Of a stretch of DNA of 36,912 bases, positions 1 to 8,224 are shown one piece after another. The notes beneath the pieces were generated by a model. That model was given only the letters and a program-made list of their open reading frames with translations, did not search any database and had not been told where the DNA came from. The stretch's first letter is position 1; every line of letters starts with the position of its first letter. The DNA is from Bifidobacterium callitrichidarum (GTDB taxonomy: Bacteria; Actinomycetota; Actinomycetes; Actinomycetales; Bifidobacteriaceae). The DNA lies in the NCBI RefSeq assembly GCF_003129905.1, contig NZ_QFFM01000031.1, positions 1 to 36,912 on the forward strand. The letters run 5' to 3'. The translations under genes were made by a program, and so were the position numbers.

Positions 1-675
1 GCCGCGCACGTCGATGAGGTACAGCGCGAGCTTCAAATAGCGGTCCTCGTGGGTCTCCTCGTACAGCTTGGCGAGGGCCAGCTCGATCTCCGGGTGACCG
101 TCGGCGCCGTGAATCTTGCCTTCTTTGGGGCCGAAGTTGGCGTCGAGACAGTCGGCCATCTTCTTGGCGACTTCCAGGGCCTGCTCGTTGCCGGTGACCT
201 GATGGTAGGCCACAGCGGCTTCGATGTAGTGGCCCATCACGTACATCTCGTGGCTCTGCTGGATCAGGCTGAAGCGCGGGCGATCGGCCCAGACACCGGA
301 CTTGATCTGGTACGGGGTGTCCAGATAGCCGTCATCCTGCTGGGCACGGGCGATGAGGTCCACGGTCTTGTCGCACAGGGCCTGGAGCTCGGGATCCGGA
401 TGGTAGGCCAGCGCGTAGGCGGCCTCCTCCAGCCACTTGTACACGTCGGAATCCTGGAAGACCATACCGTGGAACTCGTCGTCGAGCTCGCCGGCCGCGA
501 CCTTGAGGTTGGCGACCGCGTGGCTCTTGTTGTCCATGTGCTGGTTGCCGGCCGGGTCGTCCGGAACGACGGTGTCGATCTCGTCGTTCATGACGCCCCA
601 CTGGTACGGAATCACCGATTCGACGATCTGGTCGCGACGCTGCTTCCAGAACGGGGAGGTAATCGTTACTTTCAT
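1..675 (-). CDS. hypBA1: GH127 beta-L-arabinofuranosidase, 5' part only
   Basis: Only the first 225 codons are inside the window; the gene continues past base 1. The start is the ATG at 675, with an AAGGAAC ribosome site just upstream. The visible protein begins MKVTITSPFWKQRRDQIVES and includes the stretches YQWGVMNDEIDTVVPDDPAG and QQSHEMYVMGHYIEAAVAYH, which match my memory of B. longum HypBA1 (GH127, formerly DUF1680, about 658 residues). HypBA1 is a cytoplasmic enzyme that releases L-arabinose from beta-1,2-linked arabinobiose derived from hydroxyproline-rich plant glycoproteins. The visible part is the start of the (alpha/alpha)6 barrel; the zinc-binding and nucleophile cysteines lie in the missing part. 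Two permeases and a binding protein follow upstream on the same strand, which fits uptake of the disaccharide followed by internal cleavage. Family assignment is firm, exact substrate is inferred. Confidence 0.9.
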   Translation of the reverse strand, partial: MKVTITSPFWKQRRDQIVESVIPYQWGVMNDEIDTVVPDDPAGNQHMDNKSHAVANLKVAAGELDDEFHGMVFQDSDVYKWLEEAAYALAYHPDPELQALCDKTVDLIARAQQDDGYLDTPYQIKSGVWADRPRFSLIQQSHEMYVMGHYIEAAVAYHQVTGNEQALEVAKKMADCLDANFGPKEGKIHGADGHPEIELALAKLYEETHEDRYLKLALYLIDVRG

Positions 676-810
676 GTTTGTTCCTTGATGTCTTGTAAGA
701 CAGATGGTTGCCGCTTTTGGGGGCGGTGTGGAGCGGGATGCATTACCGTCGGCTATTGACCGAATAACCCTTGCGGGATGGAGGCGAAGAAGTTATCCCC
801 AAGTGCGTTT

Positions 811-839
811 GTTATATGGCTCCGCCTCCGGCCCTGCAA
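811..839 (-). promoter_or_regulatory. Promoter of the GH127 gene
   Basis: On the minus strand, TTGCAG (834-839) and TATAAC (811-816) are separated by exactly 17 bases, giving a sigma-70-like promoter about 135 bases upstream of the GH127 start. It lies after the terminator of the permease gene, so the enzyme gene can be expressed on its own. The motif AACAAACGC just downstream of the -10 box also occurs in a LacI-type site upstream of the binding protein gene, hinting at common control. Confidence 0.5.
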
Positions 840-908
840 TTAAGGACTCGCCTGCGGCGAGGCTCAATCCGACCTTCGCTCGGCTACCGCCTCGCTCAGG
901 CGGGCGCT

Positions 909-933
909 AGGGGAAGCCCACCGGGCTTCCCCT
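909..933 (-). terminator. Stem-loop after the first MalG-type permease
   Basis: AGGGGAAGCCC and GGGCTTCCCCT form a perfect 11-bp stem with a 3-base loop 18 bases after the permease stop codon. There is no clear T-run on the minus strand, so termination may be partial or the hairpin may protect the mRNA end. Confidence 0.6.
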
Positions 934-951
934 GTCAGGACTGAGCCAAGC

Positions 952-1770
952 TCAGCCCTTGACCGCACCCGCCATGAATCCCTTCACGTAGTACTTCTGC
1001 AGGGCGAGGAAGAGGATGGCGCAGGGGATGAGGAGGACCACGACGCCGGCTTCGGTGGCACCGTAGTCGATGACGCCCATGGTCTGCTGGCGCATGTTCA
1101 CCATGGCGAGCGGCAGGGTGCTCTTCGCGGAGGAGGACAGGTACAGCGGAATCATGAAGTTGTTCCATGCCTCAAGGAAGGCGAGCAGACCAACCGTGAC
1201 CATGGAGGGCTTGACCACCGGCACCAGGATCTTGACCAAGGCCTGGAAGGAGTTGCAGCCGTCCACCATGGCGGCCTCCTCCATGTCCTTCGGGATGGCG
1301 TCGAAGGCGTTGCGCATGATGAACGTCGACATAGGCAACTGGAACAGCGTGATCACGAGGCCCACGCCGAGCAGCGTGTCGTTGAGGCCGATATCCTTGA
1401 ACCACACCATCAGCGGGATCAGCAGCGAGGCGTACGGGACCATGAGGATGGACAGGGTCACCATGAAGCCGAGGTTGCGGCCCGGGTAGTCGAAGCGGGA
1501 GAACGAGTAGCCGGCAAGGGTACAGACCACCACGGAGAACACCACGGCGACCAGCGAGACGATGATGGAGTTGAACAGGTACTTCGGCAGACCCTCCTGA
1601 TAGCCGAACAGGGTCAGGTAGTTGGCCACGCCCCAGCCCTGGGACTGGGCGGAACCGGCCTGCGGGCTGAAGGAGCTGATTACGACCCAGATCAGCGGGC
1701 TGATGAAGATCAGGGCGAGCAGGCCCTCAAGGACACGGGCGATGACGCGCTTCCACAATGGGGTAGTCAT
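952..1770 (-). CDS. Sugar ABC transporter permease, MalG type
   Basis: This 272-residue inner-membrane protein belongs to the MalG/UgpE-like branch of binding-protein-dependent permeases. It has six predicted membrane segments, beginning with the one at about residues 12-32, and the cytoplasmic EAA loop that contacts the ATPase (DMEEAAMVDGCNSFQALVKI, about residues 160-180). It starts at the ATG at 1770, preceded by GGGGAGG, and follows the MalF-type permease stop by 20 bases, so the two are cotranscribed. With that permease and the lipoprotein at 3094-4416 it forms an importer, probably for the arabino-oligosaccharide cleaved by the neighbouring GH127 enzyme. No ATPase gene is present; such bifidobacterial importers usually share one encoded elsewhere. 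Family sure, substrate inferred from context. Confidence 0.92.
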   Translation of the reverse strand: MTTPLWKRVIARVLEGLLALIFISPLIWVVISSFSPQAGSAQSQGWGVANYLTLFGYQEGLPKYLFNSIIVSLVAVVFSVVVCTLAGYSFSRFDYPGRNLGFMVTLSILMVPYASLLIPLMVWFKDIGLNDTLLGVGLVITLFQLPMSTFIMRNAFDAIPKDMEEAAMVDGCNSFQALVKILVPVVKPSMVTVGLLAFLEAWNNFMIPLYLSSSAKSTLPLAMVNMRQQTMGVIDYGATEAGVVVLLIPCAILFLALQKYYVKGFMAGAVKG

Positions 1771-1790
1771 AATGAATTACCTCCCCTTTC

Positions 1791-2717
1791 TCACTTGGTG
1801 TTGTCGCGCATGCCGCGCATCTGGATGGAGTTGATGATCACCAGGGCGATGAGCACGATCAGCGAGAGCGCCGCGGCCATGCCGAGGTCCTTCTTGGAAT
1901 CGAAGGCGAAGTTGTAGATGAGCTGCACCACGGTCATGGTGGAGTTGTTCGGGCCACCCTTGGTCAGGATGAAGAACTGATCGAAGGCGAGGATGGAGCC
2001 GGTCACGCAGTAGACCAGGCACATCACGATGGTCGGCTTCATCAGCGGCAGGGTGATGGAGCGGAAGATGCGCCAGGTGCCGGCGCCGTCCATGCGGGCC
2101 GCCTCGTACAGGTCACCGGGGATGGCCTGCAGACCAATCATCATGAGCAGCATGTAGTAGCCGGAGAAACGCCAGACGATGACGATGATCGTGGCCCACA
2201 GCGCGGACTGGCCGGTGGCGAGCACGGAGCCGCCCTCCTGCATGAGTCCCAGCGAGCTCAAAATCTTGGTGACGGGACCCACCTGCGGGGAGTAAAGCGC
2301 GTAGAACAGCAGGGACGCGGAGGCCAGACCGGTGGCGGAGGGCAGCAGGAAGCAGGTGCGCAGCACGTTGTTCCACTTGCTGGACTCCTGCACGATCAGG
2401 GCCATGCCCAGGCCCAGCACCAGCAGGAAGATCGTCACGATCACGGTGTATTCGAGCGTGAAGCCGATGGAAGGCCAGAACAGCTTGTGTTCGAACACCT
2501 TGGTGAAGTTGTCCGGGAAGTTGGTGCCGCGGTTGCCGCCCAGCAGGCTCCAGCGGGAGCACGCCATGATGACGAGCAGCACAATCGGCACGAAGAACAG
2601 GACGATGATCATCACCCAGTCGGGCAGCGCGTACAGGATGCCGCGCCGGAATGCCTGGGCCTTTGCCGTGGACTTGTGCTCAGGCACGGCCGCGGCGGAC
2701 TTGGAAACACTCGACAT
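1791..2717 (-). CDS. Sugar ABC transporter permease, MalF type
   Basis: The 308-residue protein is the MalF/UgpA-like partner of the permease that follows it. An N-terminal cytoplasmic tail of about 30 residues leads into six membrane segments (first at about 32-52), and the EAA loop GDLYEAARMDGAGTWRIFRS is near residue 200. The start at 2717 has a strong AAAGGAGTG ribosome site. A 376-base gap separates it from the upstream binding protein gene, so it may be transcribed both by read-through and from its own promoter; the common arrangement yields more binding protein than permease. It works as a heterodimer with the 272-residue permease. Sugar specificity cannot be read from the sequence. 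Confidence 0.92.
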   Translation of the reverse strand: MSSVSKSAAAVPEHKSTAKAQAFRRGILYALPDWVMIIVLFFVPIVLLVIMACSRWSLLGGNRGTNFPDNFTKVFEHKLFWPSIGFTLEYTVIVTIFLLVLGLGMALIVQESSKWNNVLRTCFLLPSATGLASASLLFYALYSPQVGPVTKILSSLGLMQEGGSVLATGQSALWATIIVIVWRFSGYYMLLMMIGLQAIPGDLYEAARMDGAGTWRIFRSITLPLMKPTIVMCLVYCVTGSILAFDQFFILTKGGPNNSTMTVVQLIYNFAFDSKKDLGMAAALSLIVLIALVIINSIQMRGMRDNTK

Positions 2718-3093
2718 GTTTCACTCCTTTATGGGAAATGGATTTGATCGGACGATCGGACGTTGATCGATAATTCGGATGCAATCCGTTGAATTCGTTG
2801 ATGAATAGTGAATGCAATCCGTTATCAAGGCCGATTCCTGTGTGAAGGAGAAAGGAAGGAGAGTACAACAGGAAACCGGAATCGACCTTGGCAGCAGACC
2901 ACAGTCGGGATTGATGGTTGGCATTGTTAGACCGGTTTTGGCGCATTCCCGAGGGGCTACCCCTCAGTCGGCTTCGCCGCCAGCTCCCCTAACAAGGGGA
3001 GCCAGGGAGGTTCAGAGAGCCAGAGCCAGAACCGGTCCAACAAGGCGATATTCAGTTATTGGTAGCTATTGAGTTATGAACGATCCGACCGAA
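2718..3093. other. Gap between binding protein and permease genes
   Basis: This 376-base stretch contains no convincing gene. It holds one copy of the dispersed repeat (2957-3005) and, near the permease, two copies of ATGCAATCCGTT (2779-2790 and 2812-2823). The first of these extends to ATGCAATCCGTTGAA, nearly identical to ATGCAATCCATTGAA at 4621-4635 upstream of the binding protein gene. A tandem GTCCGATC repeat lies close to the permease start. I see no convincing promoter. Confidence 0.5.
2957..3005 (+). repeat. Dispersed two-hairpin intergenic repeat, copy 1
   Basis: The copy starts with CTACCCCTCAGTCGGC and ends with CAAGGGGAGCCAG. It can fold into a short CGGC/GCCG hairpin followed by an AGCTCCCC/GGGGAGC hairpin. 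Similar copies lie at 30272, 33786 and 36860, all in intergenic DNA and in the same orientation. Confidence 0.75.
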
Positions 3094-4416
3094 TCACTGG
3101 GCGGACAGGACGTCCGTCACAGCCTGGTTGTCGGACTTGAGGTTGCCATCGCCCCAGACGGCGTTCTGGACGAGCAGCTGCCACGGGGAACCGGCGGCGT
3201 TGAAGGCCTCGTTGAAGGCTGCGGACTTCGGGGTCTGGCCGTTGCCGTCGATGATGGTGGAGTTGATGGTCTGGATACGCGGATCGGCGTCCTTGTAGGC
3301 GGTCTTCAGGGTCTCGATGTTGGAGGCGGTGTAGCCGTTGTCGGCGAAGACTTCCTTCTGGGTGTCGGACTGCATCAGCCAGTAGAGGAAATTCCAGGCC
3401 TGAGCGACGTGCTTGGAATCCTTGGAGATGCCCATGGCGTCGCCACCGAGGAAGGTGGAGGTCTTGCCGGAGGTGCCGGCGATCGGGGTCACACCGACCT
3501 GGAAGCCACCGGACTTCTCAGCGTCGAAGATGTCGTTGAGGGAGGTGTTCGGGTAGGGCATCACACCGATCTTGCCGTTGGCGAACGGAGCGGTCCAGGT
3601 GGCACCGGTCTCTTCCTTGGAGCCTGCGCCAAGGCCGTTGGTGGTGTTGGCCAGCTCCTTGTAGGAGTCGAGCACGGCCTTCATGGAGTCGTTGTTCAGG
3701 GTGGCCTCGGTGCCGTCGTCGTTCATGACGGACTCGCCGTCAGCCCACACGGACGGGAAGAGATCGAAGACCAGGGCACCACCGGACTGGCCGGCCAGGT
3801 AGGAGCCTGCCACGCCGTCCTTGTTGAGCGCGGCGACCTTCTTGGCCTGCTCGGTGAAGGTCTTGATGTCGGTCGGGCCCTTCTCCGGGTCGAGACCGGC
3901 TTCCTTGTACAGGTCCTTGTTCCAGACCCACACGGAAACGTCGGTGATGAACGGCAGGGTGTACTCGGCGCCGTCCACGGTACCGGCCTTGATGTGGCCC
4001 TGCTGGATGTCGTCCAGGTTGTCGAGGCCCTTAATCTGGTCGGTGATCTCGGTGAAGATGCCCTCGGAGGCCCAGTACGGGATACGGACCACGTCGCCGG
4101 CGAGGATGTCGGGCAGGGAGTCGGTCTGCGAGGCGCCGCCGACCTTGCCTTCCATATCGTCGTTCGGGATGATCTCGAGCTTGACCTGGTTCTTGTGGCT
4201 CTTGTTGTAGGCCTCGACGGCGGCCTTGGCCTGACGCTCCAGCGGGGAACGGGTCCACAGGGTGATTTCGGTGCCGTCGTCGGTGCCCTTGGCCGGGATG
4301 CCTTCGGCGGTGGCCGTGCCACCGTTACCGGAGCCGCCACCGCAGGCGGCCAGCGGGATCAACATTGCAGCGGCGGCGATGCCGGCGAGTGCGCGGGTGA
4401 CCTTGTTGAAGGACAT
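3094..4416 (-). CDS. Extracellular sugar-binding lipoprotein of ABC importer
   Basis: The mature protein captures a sugar outside the cell and delivers it to the two permeases downstream. I chose the ATG at 4416 (440 residues) because it is followed by a typical lipoprotein signal: Lys5 and Arg8, a hydrophobic core, then the lipobox LAAC with the lipidated Cys25 and a Gly/Ser-rich linker. The reading frame is open further upstream, but that part (codons back to 4626) is basic and not signal-like, and AGAAAGAAG precedes the 4416 start. The body is a family 1 (MalE/UgpB-like, COG1653) binding protein, with Trp-rich stretches such as TEITLWTRSPLERQAKAAVE. Location next to the GH127 gene suggests binding of beta-1,2-arabinobiose or a related arabinoside; this is inference. 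Confidence 0.92.
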   Translation of the reverse strand: MSFNKVTRALAGIAAAAMLIPLAACGGGSGNGGTATAEGIPAKGTDDGTEITLWTRSPLERQAKAAVEAYNKSHKNQVKLEIIPNDDMEGKVGGASQTDSLPDILAGDVVRIPYWASEGIFTEITDQIKGLDNLDDIQQGHIKAGTVDGAEYTLPFITDVSVWVWNKDLYKEAGLDPEKGPTDIKTFTEQAKKVAALNKDGVAGSYLAGQSGGALVFDLFPSVWADGESVMNDDGTEATLNNDSMKAVLDSYKELANTTNGLGAGSKEETGATWTAPFANGKIGVMPYPNTSLNDIFDAEKSGGFQVGVTPIAGTSGKTSTFLGGDAMGISKDSKHVAQAWNFLYWLMQSDTQKEVFADNGYTASNIETLKTAYKDADPRIQTINSTIIDGNGQTPKSAAFNEAFNAAGSPWQLLVQNAVWGDGNLKSDNQAVTDVLSAQ

Positions 4417-4957
4417 ATTCGCTTCTTTCTCTAAAATGTTCCGCTCATCTCTGAGAGGCGGTGGCGGAGTTTCCGCCTCCGGTCCTTCGGGGTTCCGTTC
4501 CTTCCTCCTTCGGTGGAATGAAACCTTGCGAAAGCCTTTTCCCAATATAAACGAATCAGGTCGTTTTTGCAAAAACGCTTTCGCATTTTCCTTTTCTTTC
4601 GCACGCCGAACGGGTTCGATATGCAATCCATTGAACTAAGTCATGCAAAAATCGGCTTATTTTCAGCATTTTTACGGCGTGTCGCACAAGTAACACAAAA
4701 CCTCACAGAAAACAAACGCTTTCATCCAATTCTTGCAAAAACGAACATTGTTGTTATCGTTTCGTTATAAACATACCCCTAGGAACACGCCTTGCGAAAA
4801 CTTTTTCGCATTTTTGCACTACAATCGGATGCAGCACAGCGATGTACTTGACCGGAAGTTTCGCCGCGCGACCGCCTTTCGACGATGCCCCTCCCCAGGG
4901 GCGCCGGAATGGCGCGTGGCGAACGGCCCGCACACGCATACTGGATGTATAAGCGAC
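4417..4957. promoter_or_regulatory. Divergent control region with LacI-type sites
   Basis: This region separates the binding protein gene from the divergent LacI gene. On the minus strand TTGCAA (4567-4572) and TATATT (4544-4549) are spaced by 17 bases, a good promoter for the binding protein. LacI-like sites surround it: TGCAAAAACGCTTTCGCA (4568-4585) overlaps the -35 box and TGCGAAAGCCTTTTCCCA (4527-4544) abuts the -10 box. A weaker site, AAAACAAACGCTTTCATC, is at 4709-4726, and the near-palindrome TGCGAAAACTTTTTCGCA (4793-4810) lies before a possible TACAAT -10 box (4820-4825) on the regulator side. The layout suggests repression of the importer and autoregulation by the LacI protein. Confidence 0.6.
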
Positions 4958-6001
4958 ATGATGATGAATCGAGGCATGATGATGGCCCAGGCACCAGCCG
5001 GACGTTCGGCCCGACTTGAGGACGTTGCGGCATTGGCCGGCGTTTCACTGGCCACCGCGTCCAAGGCACTGCACAACAAACCCCGCATCAGCGAGGAGAC
5101 CAAGCAGCGCGTGCTGGATGCCGCCCGCCAGCTCAACTACTCCCCCAACAAACTGGCCCAATCGCTGGTCCGCGGCACCTCCGGCCTCATCGGCCTGGTC
5201 ACCTCCGATCTGCAAGGCCGATTTTCCACCCCGATCCTCATCGGCGCGGAAAACGAGCTGCGCGCACAATCCACATCAGTGTTGCTGGCCAATGCCCGCG
5301 GCGACGCCGCCCTCGAACGCCAGCATGTGGAGAAGCTGCTTTCCCTGAAGGTCGATGGCCTGCTTATCGTGCAGCGCGAGACCAATCCGCGCCCCTCGCT
5401 CGGCCACGACTGGGGCGTGCCGCTGGTCTACGTCTACGGCCCTTCCACCGACCCGGACGACTGCTCCGTGACCTGCGACAACGTGGATGCCGGCCGTATG
5501 GCCGTCAATCATCTGATTTCCTGTGGTCGCCGGCACATCGCCATCATCGGTGGCGACGAGACCTACACCGCTGCCACCGACCGCACCAAAGGCGCGCTGG
5601 AGGCGCTGGCCGAGCTCGGCATCGAGCCGGCCGGACCGATTCGCTATGGCAAATGGGACGAGGGCTGGGGCCGCGCGGCCACCCGCCTGCTGCTCGATCA
5701 GGGCGTGAAGTTCGACGCCGTGGTCTGCCAGAACGACCAGCTGGCCCGCGGCTGCATCGACGTGCTCAAGCAGCAGGGCATGCGCATCCCGGACGACGTG
5801 GCCGTGATCGGACACGACAACTGGTCCGTGCTCACCTCCAGCTCACGCCCGGCCCTGACCTCCATCGACAACGAGACCGAGACCATCGGCCGCCGCGCCG
5901 CCCGTTACCTGATGGACGCCATCGACGGCAATCCCCATCACGGCGTGGAATACACGCCCTGCCGCCTCATCCAGCGCGAGTCCACGCTTCCACTGGACTG
6001 A
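4958..6001 (+). CDS. LacI-family transcriptional regulator (arabinoside locus)
   Basis: A 347-residue repressor with an N-terminal helix-turn-helix (RLEDVAALAGVSLATASKAL) followed by the hinge and a periplasmic-binding-protein-like effector domain to the end. The frame stays open to 4733, but that upstream part is not protein-like; possible starts are the clustered ATGs at 4958-4964 and 4976-4982. I give 4958; 4982 is also possible because GAGG sits 7 bases before it. The recognition helix has TASK in place of the more usual TVSR. The gene is divergent from the binding protein gene and faces a region with several TGCGAAAnC-type half-sites, so it probably senses an arabinose-containing sugar and represses the importer and perhaps hypBA1. 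Regulator family certain, ligand inferred. Confidence 0.9.
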   Translation: MMMNRGMMMAQAPAGRSARLEDVAALAGVSLATASKALHNKPRISEETKQRVLDAARQLNYSPNKLAQSLVRGTSGLIGLVTSDLQGRFSTPILIGAENELRAQSTSVLLANARGDAALERQHVEKLLSLKVDGLLIVQRETNPRPSLGHDWGVPLVYVYGPSTDPDDCSVTCDNVDAGRMAVNHLISCGRRHIAIIGGDETYTAATDRTKGALEALAELGIEPAGPIRYGKWDEGWGRAATRLLLDQGVKFDAVVCQNDQLARGCIDVLKQQGMRIPDDVAVIGHDNWSVLTSSSRPALTSIDNETETIGRRAARYLMDAIDGNPHHGVEYTPCRLIQRESTLPLD

Positions 6002-6029
6002 CGACGGACTGATGTTGGACTGACGGACA

Positions 6030-7082
6030 TCACGCCCGTGGAGCGGCGGCGGAGCTGCGCACGACGAGTTCACCCTGCAGTTCCACGAAACGGGGAGGCA
6101 ATTCCTCACCCTGCTCGCGCGCCTCAAGACGAGACAGCAGCAGTTCCACGGCCTTGCGGCCCGCGGCGGGGAAATCCTGCCGGTAAGTGGTCAGCGGCGG
6201 CGTCCACACGCAGGCGAGTGGGTGATCGTCGAAACCGATCACGCTGATGTCTTCCGGCACGCTTTTGCCTTCATCCTCCAGACCGCGGATAAGACCCATC
6301 GCAATCTCATCGTTGCCGGCGAAAATCGCGCTCAGCCCCTCGATGCCGGCCATGGCGTGCCCAAGCTCACGGGCGTCGCTGGGCAGCCACGAGCAGTGCC
6401 GCATATCCGGGATGGGCTTGTCGTTGGCACGCAGGGCGGCCTCCCAACCGGCGGTACGGCTGTAGCCGCCGCCACCGCCCGGAATGGTCACGTGGTAGAC
6501 GTTCGAATGCCCGAGGGACAGCAGGTACTCGGTGATCTCACGACCGGACTGGTTCTCGCGCAGATCGACTTGATCGAGATCGGGCTCGCGGTCGCCGGCA
6601 ATGACCACCTTGGTGACCGTATCCGGCAGCATGTGCAGGGCCTTGGCGGCGAGCTCGTCGTACTTCATCACAATCACGCCGCTGGGGTTCTGGTCCATCA
6701 CCATGGTGATGGACGCCCGCAGTCCCTCGGCCGAATCGTCGTCGAGCTTCGAAATGCTGACCGGGTAGTTGTTCGCGCGGGCCTCATCCTCGATACCCTG
6801 GATCGTCATGGCGGAACCATAGAGCGTGGTGTCACTGGTCATCACGGCGATGGACTTCATCGCGGCGTTCACCAAGCCACGGGCCACACGGCTCGGGTGA
6901 TAGTCCAGCAGTTTGATGGCATGAGCGATGCGCTCCCGGCTTTCGTCACTGATGCGGGGCGAATCGTTGAGGTATCGGGACACCGTTGACACCGATACAT
7001 TGGCGAGCGCGGCGACATCTTTGATCACCGGAGCGCGCTTTTCCTTGGGCCTTGGCATATGTACCTGTCTATCTTCCATCAT
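6030..7082 (-). CDS. LacI-family transcriptional regulator (alpha-galactoside locus)
   Basis: This 350-residue protein has a classic LacI helix-turn-helix (VIKDVAALANVSVSTVSRYL, about residues 18-37), then RVARGLVN at the hinge and an effector-binding domain. The start may be 7082 or 7079, or the in-frame ATG at 7058, which has a closer ACAGG; the difference is eight residues before the DNA-binding domain. It lies downstream of the permease-permease set at 7340-9144 on the same strand, separated by two hairpins. Because it is the nearest regulator, it is the best candidate to bind the GTGGTATCGATACCAC operators before the binding protein and both GH36 genes; this pairing is inferred. It is convergent with the first LacI gene, 28 bases apart. 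Confidence 0.9.
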   Translation of the reverse strand: MMEDRQVHMPRPKEKRAPVIKDVAALANVSVSTVSRYLNDSPRISDESRERIAHAIKLLDYHPSRVARGLVNAAMKSIAVMTSDTTLYGSAMTIQGIEDEARANNYPVSISKLDDDSAEGLRASITMVMDQNPSGVIVMKYDELAAKALHMLPDTVTKVVIAGDREPDLDQVDLRENQSGREITEYLLSLGHSNVYHVTIPGGGGGYSRTAGWEAALRANDKPIPDMRHCSWLPSDARELGHAMAGIEGLSAIFAGNDEIAMGLIRGLEDEGKSVPEDISVIGFDDHPLACVWTPPLTTYRQDFPAAGRKAVELLLSRLEAREQGEELPPRFVELQGELVVRSSAAAPRA

Positions 7083-7131
7083 GGCTCAGTATAACTGCAT
7101 ACGGCATACGCGATGGATGATCGGGAAAGGG

Positions 7132-7184
7132 GGCACCCCGGCCTCCATAGGGAAGGAGAGGAACCTTATGGGAGCCGGGGTGTC
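7132..7184. terminator. Imperfect GC-rich stem-loop upstream of LacI gene
   Basis: GGCACCCCGGCCTCCATA (7132-7149) pairs with TATGGGAGCCGGGGTGTC (7167-7184) over about 18 positions, with three mismatches or wobbles. It sits between the permease operon and the LacI gene and could end read-through transcripts. Neither strand shows a long T-run. Confidence 0.4.
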
Positions 7185-7320
7185 TTTCAGGAGGAGGAGA
7201 GGATGGGATGGATGGATTTTGGTGGGGCTGTTCGCTTGACCGCGCCGGGCAGCAATTGCGGACATCGCTTCGCGATGGCTTCTTTGTCACCTCGCGGCAT
7301 AGCCGCTCGGCGGCGCCTAT

Positions 7321-7341
7321 AAACAGCGCACTGCGCTGTTT
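7321..7341 (-). terminator. Stem-loop overlapping the permease stop codon
   Basis: AAACAGCGCA and TGCGCTGTTT form a perfect 10-bp stem around a single base, beginning within the TAA stop codon of the permease at 7340-8224. It probably ends the minus-strand permease operon before the LacI gene, although the T-run is only the three T of the stem. Confidence 0.5.
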
Positions 7342-8224
7342 ATTTAACGGCGCCGCCCGTGATACCCGAGATGATCTTGCGCTGGCCGATGACGAAGACG
7401 ATCAGGAGCGGGAGGGTCATCAGGATGATGTAGGCGAAGATGAGGTGCCAGTTGTTGAGGTACAGGCCTGCGCTTGCCACGTTGTAGAGGTTGAGCGGCA
7501 GGGTGCTCATCTTGCCGGAGAGGATGAACAGCGAGTAGAAGATGTCGTTCCAGATGTAGAGCACCACCAGAATCGTGGAGGACGCGAGCGTCGGGGCGAG
7601 CAGCGGGAAGATGATCGTGAAGAAGATCCTCATCGGGCTGGCGCCGTCGATGCGGGCCGCCTCCTCAAGCGAGGGCGGAATCGTGCGGATGAAGCCGGTG
7701 ATGAAGAAGATCACCACGGACAGGTAGATACCCACGTACACGCAGATCATTCCGGGTGCGGTGCCGGACAGGCCGATCATCTTGAGCAGCATCATGATGG
7801 TCACCACGGACGGCGGCAGGATCACGCCGGAGATGAACAGCGCGTAGAGCATGGCCGTGCCCTTGGAGGTGCGGCGGCCGAAGATCCACGCGGCCATCGA
7901 GCCGAACAGCAGGCAGATGAACACGGAGGGGACCGTGACGATAAGCGAGCCGAGCAGGGCGGGGAACACCTTGCCCTCCACGATGACTTCCTTGATGTTG
8001 TCGATGAGGTGCCACTGGCTCGGCAGCGCCATGCTCGGCACCACGGCCTCGGCCTGGGTCTTGCCGGCGGTGACGATGAGGATCCAGAACGGGATCGCCA
8101 GGAACACCAGCATCAACAGGATGACAATCGCGGCGTGGATGATGTCGCCGGCCTTGGACTTCTTGCGTACGACGGTGAGGTTGTTGGTCTTGACGCCGGA
8201 TTCGCTGTAGGTTGCGCTACTCAT
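7340..8224 (-). CDS. Sugar ABC transporter permease, MalG type
   Basis: A 294-residue inner-membrane permease with a cytoplasmic N-terminus of about 30 residues and six predicted membrane segments (first about 32-52). The EAA loop PPSLEEAARIDGASPMRIFF is near residues 190-210. The start codon at 8224 overlaps the stop of the upstream permease in an ATGA arrangement, so translation is coupled. Together with the 307-residue permease and the lipoprotein at 9317-10663 it forms a second sugar importer. The flanking alpha-galactosidases suggest that the substrate is an alpha-galactoside such as a raffinose-family oligosaccharide or melibiose. There is no ATPase gene nearby; one is presumably shared from another locus. 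Confidence 0.92.
   Translation of the reverse strand: MSSATYSESGVKTNNLTVVRKKSKAGDIIHAAIVILLMLVFLAIPFWILIVTAGKTQAEAVVPSMALPSQWHLIDNIKEVIVEGKVFPALLGSLIVTVPSVFICLLFGSMAAWIFGRRTSKGTAMLYALFISGVILPPSVVTIMMLLKMIGLSGTAPGMICVYVGIYLSVVIFFITGFIRTIPPSLEEAARIDGASPMRIFFTIIFPLLAPTLASSTILVVLYIWNDIFYSLFILSGKMSTLPLNLYNVASAGLYLNNWHLIFAYIILMTLPLLIVFVIGQRKIISGITGGAVK

Noticed and set aside
3076..4434. Long plus-strand open frame of 452 codons opposite the first binding protein gene
   Set aside because: It is a Gly/Val/Leu-rich antisense shadow of a gene with a signal peptide, ribosome site and family match. Similar shadows opposite the second binding protein (9254-10669), the permeases (7208-8254), the second GH36 gene (13312-15018) and the kinase (16115-17539) were rejected for the same reason.
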